This document shows, piece by piece, positions 31,268 to 39,357 of a stretch of DNA of 41,666 nucleotides. This DNA is from Paenibacillus solanacearum (GTDB taxonomy: Bacteria; Bacillota; Bacilli; Paenibacillales; NBRC-103111). The notes beneath the pieces are model-generated. The model searched no databases, was not told where the DNA came from, and saw only the letters and a program-made list of their open reading frames with translations. Both the position numbers and the translations under genes were made by a program. The stretch's first letter is position 1; each line of letters starts with the position of its first letter. The DNA lies in the NCBI RefSeq assembly GCF_910593845.1, contig NZ_CAJVAS010000052.1, positions 1-41,666 on the forward strand, given 5' to 3'.

Positions 31268-32290
31268 TCAACGATACAAGCCCGAATCGCGGAGCCCTTT
31301 CCAGAAGGCGTTGAATTCTTCAATATTGATTTGCTGCTTCGCGTCGGAGAGCGCCGCCTCCGGATTCGGATGCACCTCGACCATAATTCCGTCGGCTCCG
31401 GCAGCAAGCGCCGCTTTCGCGCAGGAGAGCAGTATATCTTTGCGGCCGGTGGAATGACTGACATCCACGAGCACCGGAAGATGCGTCTCCTGCTTCAATA
31501 ACGGCACTGCGGAAATGTCGAGCGTGTTCCGGGTCCATTTCTCAAAGGTGCGGATTCCCCGTTCGATCAGCATGACCTGGTCGTTACCGCCATACATGAT
31601 ATATTCCGCCGCCAGGATAAACTCCTCGAGCGTAGCCGATAATCCCCGCTTGAGCAGCACGGGCTTCCCGCTGCGGCCGGCCGCCTTCAGCAGTTCGAAG
31701 TTCTGCATGTTGCGGGCGCCGATCTGAAGGATGTCGATATACGGAGCGGCGATATCGATTTGTTCCGCACTCATGACCTCGCTGATCGTGATCAGTCCGA
31801 TTTCGTCGGCCGCTTGCTTCATGATTTTCAACCCGTCCACGCCGAGACCTTGAAAGTCGTACGGCGAAGTTCTCGGCTTGAACGCCCCGCCACGCAGAAC
31901 CGTAACGCCGGCCTTCTTCATGGCGGTCGCTACGGCATACAGCTGCTCTACCGACTCGATGGAGCAAGGACCCGCCACCGTGACATGTGAGGCGCCGCCG
32001 ATCTCCGCGTGCTTGACCCGAATGACCGTATCCTCGCTTTGATGCTGCCGGCTTACCAGCAGCGGGCTGCTCGGCTTCGTTTCCTTCCGCTCTTTTGGAA
32101 TGTCCGGGAGCAGGCGGGCCATTTCATTCATCAGCTTCGGGTCCTCCATCGGTCCGGCATCCGGCAAACCGAGCTGCTGCTGTTCCTGAACGAATTCACC
32201 CGCCATGCGCGCCCGTTCACTCAGCAGATGGAGCAGCTGTCGGTTGATTCCGTCCAATTGAGCTCTCAGTTGTTGCAATTTATCGCTCAT
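31268..32290 (-). CDS. aroA: DAHP synthase (type I beta) with a degenerate AroQ domain
   Basis: 340 residues. DAHP synthase joins PEP and erythrose-4-phosphate, the first shikimate step. The C-terminal domain is intact: Ala-Gly-Pro-Cys-Ser-Ile-Glu at about 106-112, Gly-Gly-Ala-Phe-Lys-Pro-Arg-Thr-Ser-Pro-Tyr at 134-144, and Val-Asp-Val-Ser-His-Ser-Thr-Gly-Arg with Glu-Val-His-Pro further on. The Bacillus subtilis homologue is called AroA. The N-terminal chorismate mutase domain is shortened by roughly 25 residues and lacks its third helix. Its Lys is replaced by Gln (about 37) and the Arg-Glu pair after Asp-Pro by Leu-Met. AAGGGAG precedes the ATG at 32290. Eighteen bases beyond the ligase frame it is cotranscribed. 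Confidence 0.9.
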   Translation of the reverse strand: MSDKLQQLRAQLDGINRQLLHLLSERARMAGEFVQEQQQLGLPDAGPMEDPKLMNEMARLLPDIPKERKETKPSSPLLVSRQHQSEDTVIRVKHAEIGGASHVTVAGPCSIESVEQLYAVATAMKKAGVTVLRGGAFKPRTSPYDFQGLGVDGLKIMKQAADEIGLITISEVMSAEQIDIAAPYIDILQIGARNMQNFELLKAAGRSGKPVLLKRGLSATLEEFILAAEYIMYGGNDQVMLIERGIRTFEKWTRNTLDISAVPLLKQETHLPVLVDVSHSTGRKDILLSCAKAALAAGADGIMVEVHPNPEAALSDAKQQINIEEFNAFWKGLRDSGLYR

Positions 32291-32341
32291 CACGAGCACT
32301 CCCTTCTCTTCCTCCAATGTCAATAACCGTTCCCGGCAGCC

Positions 32342-34120
32342 TTACGCTTCCATTTCACCGTTTCCTTCCGAGGCTTCGGCCAGCAGCTCCCTAGCCCTCC
32401 CGTTCCCCGGTTCACGGGACAACGCTTCCTTCCATGCGTCCAGCGCCCGCTCCGGCTTGCCCAGCTTCATATAGCATTCGCCGAGCGACACCCATACGTC
32501 CGCATCGTCCACGTTGCGATCGATACAGTACCGGAACTCCGCCGCAGCCGCAGCCGGATCGCCGCCGAGCGATTCCGGGGTATACAGCAGCCGGGAGCCA
32601 TTGACTCGTCGCGCCATAGCCTGTGACGGGTCCAGCTCCAGCGCGAGTGAAACGTGCTGCTCCAGCAGCGGAAGCAGCCTCAGCTTCACCGGCATGCTGC
32701 CCGCTTCGATGAGCCGCCCGTAGGCAGCCGCCAGCCAGGCATGCGCTTCCGCGCTCCGGGCATCCGCGGTCACCGCCTGCTGAAACAGGTCTCGCGCCAG
32801 AGCGAACTCGCCGTCCGCCAGCTTGCGTTGTCCAAGGCGCAGCAGGTACTGCAAGCTGGCGGACGCATCCGGCCTCGATACGCTCCCTGGCTGCCGCTCA
32901 ATGTACACCGGCTTGGTGGACGGCGCATTATTGGCGAGAACGGCCCGGTCGAGCAGCGATGCGTCCGTGACGATCTGCACGGTGACTGGCACATGCAGCC
33001 TGGAGGATAATACGCCGGCAAGCTCATCCGCTAGCCAGCTGCCGGCATCATGGGAATCGAGAAGCGCATGCAGCCCGTTCTCCTGCTCGATCACCTTCCA
33101 CGCATCGGGCACGGGGGAGAGCGAGTATACCGCTTCTTGAATATCCCAAGCATCCAGAACGGTCCTGCCGAATCGGATCCGGTCCTTGCTTCTGCCGTAA
33201 TGCGTCATTTTGCCGCCCGTACGGCCGCAGGCGCACGGAGAATGCTCGACCGAGATCATATCTTCGTTAAAATACCGCAGCAGCGGAGAGCCTTGATGGG
33301 ATAACGTCGTGATCGCCGCAAACCCTTTTTCCCCGCTGGCTGCAGGGCCCGAACCGTCTTCGCGCAGCACCTCCACGAAGAAATCATCCTCTACGATATG
33401 CATCGCGCCGTATTCGCACATCGTGGCGATGTTGGCCGTTTCCGTCGAGCCGTACATATTGAACACAGGGACGCCCCACAGCCTTTGGATATGCTCCCTT
33501 CGCTTCTCGCCCAACAATTCTCCGGCGACGCATATGGCCCGCAGCGAAGGAAAATCCTGATGCGCCGCCATCCCCCGAAGACGCGCCGTTTCCGCCAGCA
33601 GCTCCATCTCGCGCGGAAGCCCCGCCAGCACGGTGACGCGCAGCCGTTTCATCAGATCGAGCACTTTGGGGTACGGCGTGACGGTGGTGCGGCTGCTGGC
33701 CGGGACGATCCCGGCTCCCGTCTGCCAAGCCGCCTGCTCCATTAAGAAGGCGGGCAGCGCCAGCGCGTAAGGAAACCGGACCAGCACGAGATCGTCCGCC
33801 GTCAGCCGAGCGCCGCAATCCTTCAGCTGTCTCCCGCCGGCAGCCAAATCTTCGCGGGTAAACCACGAAGCAGAGGGCTCGCCGGTCGTCCCGGTCGACT
33901 CGTGGTAGTGCGCGATGTCTTTCATCTCAACAGCCAGATGACCGAACGTTCCGGCCTTCCGAAGATCTTCTTTCGTTGTGAACGGCAGCGCCGGAATGTG
34001 ATCCAATCCCGCGCCGGCGAGCTCATAGCCGGACAGTTTTTGCCGATACAGAGGGGAGCCTGCCAGGCGCGCCAACAAATTCTTGAACTTGGCCTCCCTC
34101 CCCTTGCCGTTGTCGACCAT
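32342..34120 (-). CDS. PaaK-like adenylate-forming ligase fused to TPR domain
   Basis: 592 residues. Residues 1 to about 410 form an AMP-binding ligase of the phenylacetate-CoA ligase type, with the P-loop-like Ser-Thr-Gly-Thr-Thr-Gly-Glu-Pro, Tyr-Gly-Ser-Thr-Glu-Thr, and Cys-Ala-Cys-Gly-Arg-Thr. It lacks the long typical C-terminal half or has it shortened. From about residue 423 come TPR repeats: Ala-His-Ala-Trp-Leu-Ala-Ala-Ala-Tyr-Gly-Arg, Gly-Gly-Asp-Pro-Ala-Ala-Ala and Trp-Val-Ser-Leu-Gly-Glu-Cys-Tyr. This TPR part closely matches the separate protein at 39358. Ligases of this class adenylate aryl acids; 4-hydroxybenzoate is the best guess from context. AAGGAGG sets the ATG at 34120. Confidence 0.85.
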   Translation of the reverse strand: MVDNGKGREAKFKNLLARLAGSPLYRQKLSGYELAGAGLDHIPALPFTTKEDLRKAGTFGHLAVEMKDIAHYHESTGTTGEPSASWFTREDLAAGGRQLKDCGARLTADDLVLVRFPYALALPAFLMEQAAWQTGAGIVPASSRTTVTPYPKVLDLMKRLRVTVLAGLPREMELLAETARLRGMAAHQDFPSLRAICVAGELLGEKRREHIQRLWGVPVFNMYGSTETANIATMCEYGAMHIVEDDFFVEVLREDGSGPAASGEKGFAAITTLSHQGSPLLRYFNEDMISVEHSPCACGRTGGKMTHYGRSKDRIRFGRTVLDAWDIQEAVYSLSPVPDAWKVIEQENGLHALLDSHDAGSWLADELAGVLSSRLHVPVTVQIVTDASLLDRAVLANNAPSTKPVYIERQPGSVSRPDASASLQYLLRLGQRKLADGEFALARDLFQQAVTADARSAEAHAWLAAAYGRLIEAGSMPVKLRLLPLLEQHVSLALELDPSQAMARRVNGSRLLYTPESLGGDPAAAAAEFRYCIDRNVDDADVWVSLGECYMKLGKPERALDAWKEALSREPGNGRARELLAEASEGNGEMEA

Positions 34121-34207
34121 AAGGACACCTCCTTTCGAAAACATGCGCTCCAGCACACATGACGCAGCGAATTTCCATCGCAGACGACAGAGGTTGTCTC
34201 CGCCCGT

Positions 34208-35551
34208 TTACTGGAATATCCGGGTCGCCTTGCCGAAGGTGCGAGGAATATCGTGCCTGATTTCCACTTCGCACTCCACGCCGATCCGCTCGAACATATG
34301 CTTTTTGATTTTGGACGCCAGCTGCTTGTCGCTCAGCTTCGTCCGGAACGGCTCGGCTTCGATCTTGAACTTCCCTTTGTTCAGCTTGAAGTGGTACCAC
34401 ATGCCGACATCGGGAATTTCCATCAGGAAATGCTCAATCAGGAACGGAGAATAATCTTCGCCGCCCAAGCGCAGCATGCTCTCCATCCGGCCTCGCAGAT
34501 GCAGGACGTCCATCGTGATGCCGCAAGCGCACTGGGACGGCTGCAAATAGCCGATATCCCCGGAGCGGTACCGCACCATCGGCATGCCCTCGCGCAGCAG
34601 CGTCGTGACGATAATTTCTCCGGTTTGTCCGTAAGGCAGCGGCTTTTCCGTAACCGGATCGATTATCTCCACTTTCACATGCCCTTCCATGAGGTGATAA
34701 CCTTTGTGATGGCTGCACTCCACCGCGACGCCGCCGCATTCGGTCGAGCCGTAGAAGAAGGACACCTCGCAGCCCCACCATGCTTCAAGCCGCGTGCGGA
34801 AGGTGTGGGAGCAGCCTTCGCCGGTGAGTATGATTCGTTTCAGCTTAATATCCTCGCCGATTTTAATGCCGTACCGCTCGCTTTGCTCCGCCAGAAGCGC
34901 CGCATAGGACGGCGTCGTGGCCAGCACTGTGGCCTGGTATTCTTTCATCAGCTCCAACGATTTATCGACGGGAGCCATGTATCCGCCTTTGCCGAGCGAC
35001 AGCACCGCCGTGCCGAATGCAAACTGGAACAGCCGCTGGAATCCGAGACCCGGCAGCGCAAACTCGTACGGCAGCGCAACGGCGGCCACGTCGGCGTCCG
35101 TTTCCTTGAACAATTCCAAATATTTGGGCAGCAGATCGTACACGTATTGATCAGCCAGCGTGTAAGCGGTATAGATCGGCTTGCCCGACGTTCCGCTCGT
35201 GAGATGCACCTGGCCGATTTCTTTCGGGTCGACGCATAATAATTTTTGTTTATCTCCCCGAATGACGTCTTTGCGCAGCAGCGGTACCGTCGACAGCTGC
35301 TCCAGCCGGTCGATCTTCGGCTCGGTGAAGCCGGCTTCCTCCAGCTTCGCGCGGTAATGTTCGTTCCGGTTCCAGACATGCGCCAGCGTCGCGTTGATCG
35401 CTTCCAGCTGATAGTCTTCGATTCGCTGCCGGGGCAGCTTCTCTATCGTTCTTCCTTCGTCGTCCAGCTGTTTATAGAAAGCTTTGAATTGTTCCAGATG
35501 GGACGCATGCTCGTCGATCGAAACCGTCATCTTGTGAGATTGCAGTTTCAT
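34208..35551 (-). CDS. PaaK-like phenylacetate-CoA ligase family protein
   Basis: 447 residues, a complete AMP-binding domain: Leu-Thr-Ser-Gly-Thr-Ser-Gly-Lys-Pro near 118, Phe-Phe-Tyr-Gly-Ser-Thr-Glu-Cys-Gly near 265, Tyr-Arg-Ser-Gly-Asp-Ile-Gly near 333, and Arg-Gly-Arg-Met-Glu-Ser-Met-Leu-Arg-Leu-Gly-Gly-Glu. Members make an aryl-adenylate and often a CoA thioester from an aromatic acid. Fifty bases separate it from the second ligase, and a chorismate lyase lies further down the operon, so 4-hydroxybenzoate is the plausible substrate. AGGAGG lies six bases before the ATG at 35551; the ATG at 35557 overlaps it. Two ligases in one operon may act on different acids or in sequence. Confidence 0.88.
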   Translation of the reverse strand: MKLQSHKMTVSIDEHASHLEQFKAFYKQLDDEGRTIEKLPRQRIEDYQLEAINATLAHVWNRNEHYRAKLEEAGFTEPKIDRLEQLSTVPLLRKDVIRGDKQKLLCVDPKEIGQVHLTSGTSGKPIYTAYTLADQYVYDLLPKYLELFKETDADVAAVALPYEFALPGLGFQRLFQFAFGTAVLSLGKGGYMAPVDKSLELMKEYQATVLATTPSYAALLAEQSERYGIKIGEDIKLKRIILTGEGCSHTFRTRLEAWWGCEVSFFYGSTECGGVAVECSHHKGYHLMEGHVKVEIIDPVTEKPLPYGQTGEIIVTTLLREGMPMVRYRSGDIGYLQPSQCACGITMDVLHLRGRMESMLRLGGEDYSPFLIEHFLMEIPDVGMWYHFKLNKGKFKIEAEPFRTKLSDKQLASKIKKHMFERIGVECEVEIRHDIPRTFGKATRIFQ

Positions 35552-35638
35552 ATTCATCCTCCTATTCCATTTCCGCAGAAAGCCCGGGCCATCGTGACCC
35601 GCGAGAGGATGGCGCCGCCGTCAGGCTGCGAAGCAGCG

Positions 35639-36256
35639 TCATTCCCGGTTCCGGTTCTCCAGGCTCAGCTTCGTGCGGGACGATAACAAGTTCAGAATCC
35701 GGGCCACCGATTCGCTTACCGAATACCGGTCCGATTCGATGACCAGCTCCGGCCGGTCCGGAGGCTCGTAAGGCGCGGATATGCCGGTGAACTGCGCGAT
35801 TTCACCCGCTCTCGCCTTTTGGTACAGCCCCTTCGGATCGCGCCTTTCGCATTCGCTCAGCGAGCATTTCACGTAAATCTCTATAAAATCCCCTTCGCCG
35901 ACAATCGACCGCGCCATCTCGCGATCCGCCCGATACGGAGAAATGAACGCGGTTACGGCAATCATGCCCGCATCCGCGAACAGCTTTGCCACCTCCGCAA
36001 TTCTGCGAATGTTCTCCTTGCGGTCTTCGGGCTGGAACCCGAGATCCTGATTCAAGCCGTGACGGATATTGTCGCCGTCCAGAACATAAGAGCGGCAGCT
36101 CGCCTGATACAGCGCCTTCTCCAGTGCATAAGCCAGCGTAGATTTACCCGATCCCGACAGGCCCGTAAGCCATAGCACGCTGCTATGATGTCGATTCAGC
36201 CTGTACCGGTGATCTCTTGTAATATGGGATGGATGCCGCGTAATGTTCGTTTCCAA
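35639..36256 (-). CDS. cysC: Adenylylsulfate (APS) kinase
   Basis: 205 residues. It makes PAPS from APS and ATP. The P-loop Gly-Leu-Ser-Gly-Ser-Gly-Lys-Ser-Thr is at about 31-39 and the CysC signature Leu-Asp-Gly-Asp-Asn-Ile-Arg-His-Gly-Leu-Asn follows; Phe-Ile-Ser-Pro-Tyr-Arg and Lys-Gly-Leu-Tyr-Gln-Lys-Ala-Arg-Ala-Gly are also present. No ATP sulfurylase or reductase gene is near, so it does not look like a sulfate assimilation unit. TTG at 36256 with GAGGGT eight bases before it is the start. It heads the minus-strand operon and is divergent from the propeller gene. Confidence 0.92.
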   Translation of the reverse strand: METNITRHPSHITRDHRYRLNRHHSSVLWLTGLSGSGKSTLAYALEKALYQASCRSYVLDGDNIRHGLNQDLGFQPEDRKENIRRIAEVAKLFADAGMIAVTAFISPYRADREMARSIVGEGDFIEIYVKCSLSECERRDPKGLYQKARAGEIAQFTGISAPYEPPDRPELVIESDRYSVSESVARILNLLSSRTKLSLENRNRE

Positions 36257-36486
36257 CCGATTCTACCCTCCCACAGCGAATCTATAGTGTGCGTTATACC
36301 CATCGGAGGCAAGGAGCCGGCGGTCGCTTCCGCTTCTTTCTTGTTTCTCGCTAGGACCCTTTCCTCGCTTACTTCCCATTGATCAGTGATCTTCCCCCCT
36401 TCCGGATTACTCTATTTATGAGATGCAAGAGAAACAAGACTTGACTCAGACAAGTGTATATTTTCGATAAAGTAAGCATTTCATCC

Positions 36487-36516
36487 AACCGCCGATTGCA
36501 AGACTCACATATCGTA
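36487..36516 (+). promoter_or_regulatory. Possible SigK-type promoter of the propeller operon
   Basis: AACC at 36487-36490 is followed after 17 bases by CATATCGTA (36508-36516), which fits the SigK -10 pattern CATA-NNN-TA. The likely start point would be near 36523, before the ribosome site at 36541. The upstream 36257-36486 holds no further obvious site. Confidence 0.4.
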
Positions 36517-36558
36517 ACTAGCATAGAGCGATCGAACCTGAAGGAGGGAATTAAGCCT

Positions 36559-37470
36559 GTGTTGCTGTACGGGTTGGAAAATGACCAAGATTTCCAATAT
36601 GTTCATACGCGCCTCCTGGTCAGCTGTCCGGCCAGCGGTCCGGACGAAGGAGGATTGTTTTTGCTCGACTTTCAGCGCAACGCCATGCAGAAGCTGTACA
36701 CCGCCAGCTGCATGGGGATGGCGTGGGCGGATAACAAGCTCATCGTGGCGACCGACGATAACCAGATCCTTGCTTTCGATTCGGCGTTCCGGCTGACATC
36801 CAGAACGAAGCACCGGAAGCTCGATTTCCATGGCGTCGCCAAGCTCAGCGAGCGGGTAGTTCTTGTGGCCGAGACAGCGGTGAATGCGATCGGCTGCTAT
36901 GAGACCGATACGTTCACGCGAATCGGAGAGATCCGTTTCAATCCGATAGAGAAAGATATTCATCATATCAACGACATTTGGTTGGAAGGTTCGACGTTAT
37001 ATGTTTCGATGTTCTCGCCCTATGACAAATGGTTTTTGGACCCGATGCAGCGGAACGGCGCGATTATCGCTGTCGATTTGACCGGCTTTCATCCGCATGA
37101 CAGCATCGGCATTGACCCGGCGAATCATATTGTCGTGAGCCGCCTGTATATGCCGCACACGGTTATGGTGCATAACGCGCAGCTGGCTTATTGCGACTCC
37201 ATGTCCTTTTACGCCGTTACCGGAAACGATACGAAAATTCAAGTGGCGGGCTTTACGCGCGGATTGGCCATAACGGACGATACGGTCTTTATCGGGCAGA
37301 GCCGCATGAGACATGTGCTGCGCATTCCTCACGAAATGTCCAACTGCAGCCTTGACGGCGGAATCTACGTCTACAATCCGGAGTTCCGAATCTCCCGATT
37401 TGTGCCGCTTCCTGCACAGCAGGTGTACCAGATTCTCATCCTTCAACAGCAATTTCCATCGGGAGGTTAA
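36559..37470 (+). CDS. Beta-propeller-like protein (DUF4915/TIGR03032-like)
   Basis: 303 residues from the GTG at 36559, with AAGGAGGG about ten bases upstream; a longer frame from a GTG at 36454 is possible but would begin before the probable promoter. The sequence has repeated short strands: Met-Ala-Trp-Ala-Asp-Asn-Lys-Leu-Ile-Val-Ala-Thr-Asp-Asp, His-Ile-Asn-Asp-Ile-Trp-Leu-Glu-Gly-Ser-Thr-Leu-Tyr-Val-Ser, and Arg-Leu-Tyr-Met-Pro-His-Thr-Val with a following Ala-Tyr-Cys-Asp-Ser. This looks like DUF4915, a propeller-like family of unknown function. It has no signal peptide. It heads the plus-strand operon and is divergent from APS kinase. Confidence 0.6.
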   Translation: MLLYGLENDQDFQYVHTRLLVSCPASGPDEGGLFLLDFQRNAMQKLYTASCMGMAWADNKLIVATDDNQILAFDSAFRLTSRTKHRKLDFHGVAKLSERVVLVAETAVNAIGCYETDTFTRIGEIRFNPIEKDIHHINDIWLEGSTLYVSMFSPYDKWFLDPMQRNGAIIAVDLTGFHPHDSIGIDPANHIVVSRLYMPHTVMVHNAQLAYCDSMSFYAVTGNDTKIQVAGFTRGLAITDDTVFIGQSRMRHVLRIPHEMSNCSLDGGIYVYNPEFRISRFVPLPAQQVYQILILQQQFPSGG

Positions 37471-37476
37471 TCGTTC

Positions 37477-37998
37477 ATGGCCAACGACAAACAGAAGAAA
37501 CCGTTAGAAGAAGTGAAGAAGCTTCATGCCAAAGGCGTCGACGGCGACAAAAAAGCGGCGAAAAACGCGAATGAGAAGCTGGCGAAGCTGCGGGAAGCGG
37601 AGCCTTCCGATGCGCTCATCGAAGCGTACTACGGCAGTTCTCTTGCTTTGCTGGCGCGGGATGCGGCGAAGCCGCTGGAGAAGGCCGATAAGGCGCAGGA
37701 AGGGCTTGACGCACTGAACCGGGCCGTGAAGCTCGATCCGGGCCATAAGGAAATCCGGCTGCTGCGCGCCAACGTGTGCGTACGGCTGCCAGAGTCATAC
37801 TTCCAATGCTCCAGGACGGCGATCGAGGATTTTACGTTTCTGCTGGACCGTTATAAGGAGAATTCCAGCTATTTGTCGCATAAACAGGTAAGCGAGATCT
37901 TACGCCAACTGAGCACAGCCTATCAAAATGCGGGAAATCCCGCCGAAGCGAGCGCGGTACTGCAGCGTCTAGCCCAGCACAAATCCGCGAAAAAGTAA
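37477..37998 (+). CDS. TPR-like helical repeat protein
   Basis: 173 residues with a lysine-rich first 40. The helical core (about 40-120) contains Ile-Glu-Ala-Tyr-Tyr-Gly-Ser-Ser-Leu-Ala-Leu-Leu-Ala-Arg-Asp-Ala-Ala-Lys-Pro-Leu-Glu-Lys, Val-Lys-Leu-Asp-Pro-Gly-His and Thr-Ala-Ile-Glu-Asp-Phe-Thr-Phe-Leu-Leu. The protein at 38035 has the same order, so they are paralogues. The start follows the propeller stop by six bases and GGGAGG precedes it. It is not a recognised enzyme; helical repeats suggest protein binding. Confidence 0.75.
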   Translation: MANDKQKKPLEEVKKLHAKGVDGDKKAAKNANEKLAKLREAEPSDALIEAYYGSSLALLARDAAKPLEKADKAQEGLDALNRAVKLDPGHKEIRLLRANVCVRLPESYFQCSRTAIEDFTFLLDRYKENSSYLSHKQVSEILRQLSTAYQNAGNPAEASAVLQRLAQHKSAKK

Positions 37999-38034
37999 CG
38001 CGAACAATTCATAACGCAGGGGGGAAGGAATCCG

Positions 38035-38943
38035 TTGACAATTCAAAGCGTAAAGGTCAGCCAGCTATCCGCCTCGTTCCACGAGAGGCTGAATCACATC
38101 ATCCGGCTGCATGGCGAAGGCGTCGTAGGCAATGCAGCTTCCGTTCAGGAAGCGAACCGGCTGCTGGAGCTGCTGCGGCGCGATTACCCGGGCGTTCCTC
38201 TTGCGGAGGCCTATCATGGCAGCACGATGATTCTGGTCGCCCGGGACGCGACGAAGCCGCTCGACAAGCTCAAATGGTGCAAGAACGGATTAATGCTCCT
38301 GGACAAGGCGGTGGCCGCCGCACCGCATGACCTCATGGTCCGGCTGCTGCGAGGCAAAGCTGCCGCTCAACTGCCGGAGAAGTACTTCAAACGGACGCAG
38401 ACGGCGATCGAAGACTATACGTTCCTGATCGATCAGGAATTGCGTCAGCCCGGCGTCTTGGAGGCGGACGAATATTCGAACATCATTTATGAGCTGGGCG
38501 AAGCGTATTCCAGCATCGGCCGGAACCGGGATGCCGTCATGTGCTGGAGCAATCTGCAAACCCGGACGCTCACGCCGGACATGCGGCAGCGCGTCAGCCA
38601 AAAGCTGCAGGCGGCGGAAGGCAAGCCCGCGGTTGAAATCAAACCGCCGGCCAACAGCGTTCAGGCGATATTGATCGGAATCGGCGCCCGCACCACCGGC
38701 GACGCCCTCCAGCATTGGGGACAGCCGAAAAAGAAGAAGTCGGCGGAGAAGAAAAAAGAAGCTTCCCGCAAAGCAAATCAACCCGATGAGACCGCAGCCA
38801 AAAAAGAGAAGAAAGACGAATCGGTATTAAAAAAGGAAAAGAAAGAACGCGCTGCATCCAAAAAAGCGAAGAAAGATTCGTCTTCAAGCCAGAAGAACAA
38901 GAAATCATCCAGCAAACCGAAAAAGAATAGCCGCAAGCATTAA
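38035..38943 (+). CDS. TPR-like protein with poly-lysine-rich tail
   Basis: 302 residues, TTG start with GGGGGAAGG upstream. Residues about 1-205 match the preceding protein, including Ala-Tyr-His-Gly-Ser-Thr-Met-Ile-Leu-Val-Ala-Arg-Asp-Ala-Thr-Lys-Pro-Leu-Asp-Lys and Thr-Ala-Ile-Glu-Asp-Tyr-Thr-Phe-Leu-Ile. From about residue 231 to the end come some 70 residues, over one third lysine, with Ser, Glu and Asp blocks. The tail has no hydrophobic pattern and is probably disordered. It lies 36 bp after the paralogue. The tail may bind an anionic polymer or be chemically modified; neither is shown. Confidence 0.75.
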   Translation: MTIQSVKVSQLSASFHERLNHIIRLHGEGVVGNAASVQEANRLLELLRRDYPGVPLAEAYHGSTMILVARDATKPLDKLKWCKNGLMLLDKAVAAAPHDLMVRLLRGKAAAQLPEKYFKRTQTAIEDYTFLIDQELRQPGVLEADEYSNIIYELGEAYSSIGRNRDAVMCWSNLQTRTLTPDMRQRVSQKLQAAEGKPAVEIKPPANSVQAILIGIGARTTGDALQHWGQPKKKKSAEKKKEASRKANQPDETAAKKEKKDESVLKKEKKERAASKKAKKDSSSSQKNKKSSSKPKKNSRKH

Positions 38944-39000
38944 ACGAGCAGATCCACAGCCGCGGTTCGGTCTCAGGAGCTTTGAAAGGAGGTGAGCATC

Positions 39001-39231
39001 ATGTCCAACATTCGGAGAAAAATCATCAAACGGGTAAAAAAGCAAGCGATGCCTTACATTAAGTCGGCTTTGAAAACAGGAGCCAATACGGTCAGCGAAC
39101 AACTGCTGATCGTGGCCGATGACCTGGATCAGCCCATCGACGAAATCATGGAGAAAGTAGGAAATGCGTTGAAAAGCGGTCTGATTGCAGCCGGGCAAGA
39201 AATTGCCCGCAAACAAGCCAAAGCCCGCTGA
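39001..39231 (+). CDS. Small helical protein, DLDQP-type
   Basis: 76 residues, basic at both ends. AAAGGAGG eight bases before the ATG is a near-ideal ribosome site. It holds Ala-Asp-Asp-Leu-Asp-Gln-Pro-Ile-Asp-Glu-Ile (about 40-50) and then Gly-Asn-Ala-Leu-Lys-Ser-Gly-Leu-Ile-Ala-Ala-Gly-Gln-Glu-Ile, matching the protein at 29769. Last gene of the propeller operon. Family unknown. Confidence 0.72.
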   Translation: MSNIRRKIIKRVKKQAMPYIKSALKTGANTVSEQLLIVADDLDQPIDEIMEKVGNALKSGLIAAGQEIARKQAKAR

Positions 39232-39315
39232 ATGCGTCTGGCGGCGGCAAGGCGGCGGGTGTATGCCGGTCGCCTGCCCGCCAAAGGCGGCAGCAGCACG
39301 TTTCTTGCCTTCAAA

Positions 39316-39355
39316 CGAAAATGCCCTAAGCTTCTATAAGCTCAGGGCATTTTCG
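39316..39355. terminator. Bidirectional terminator, 18-bp stem
   Basis: CGAAAATGCCCTAAGCTT pairs with AAGCTCAGGGCATTTTCG with one mismatch and a 4-base loop. It sits between the plus-strand operon and the convergent TPR gene, whose stop is three bases away. A-rich and T-rich ends serve both strands. Confidence 0.88.
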
Positions 39356-39357
39356 CT

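Noticed and set aside
34253..35239. Open frame of 328 codons opposite the first ligase
   Set aside because: The minus strand carries all adenylate-forming motifs; the plus-strand frame has none.
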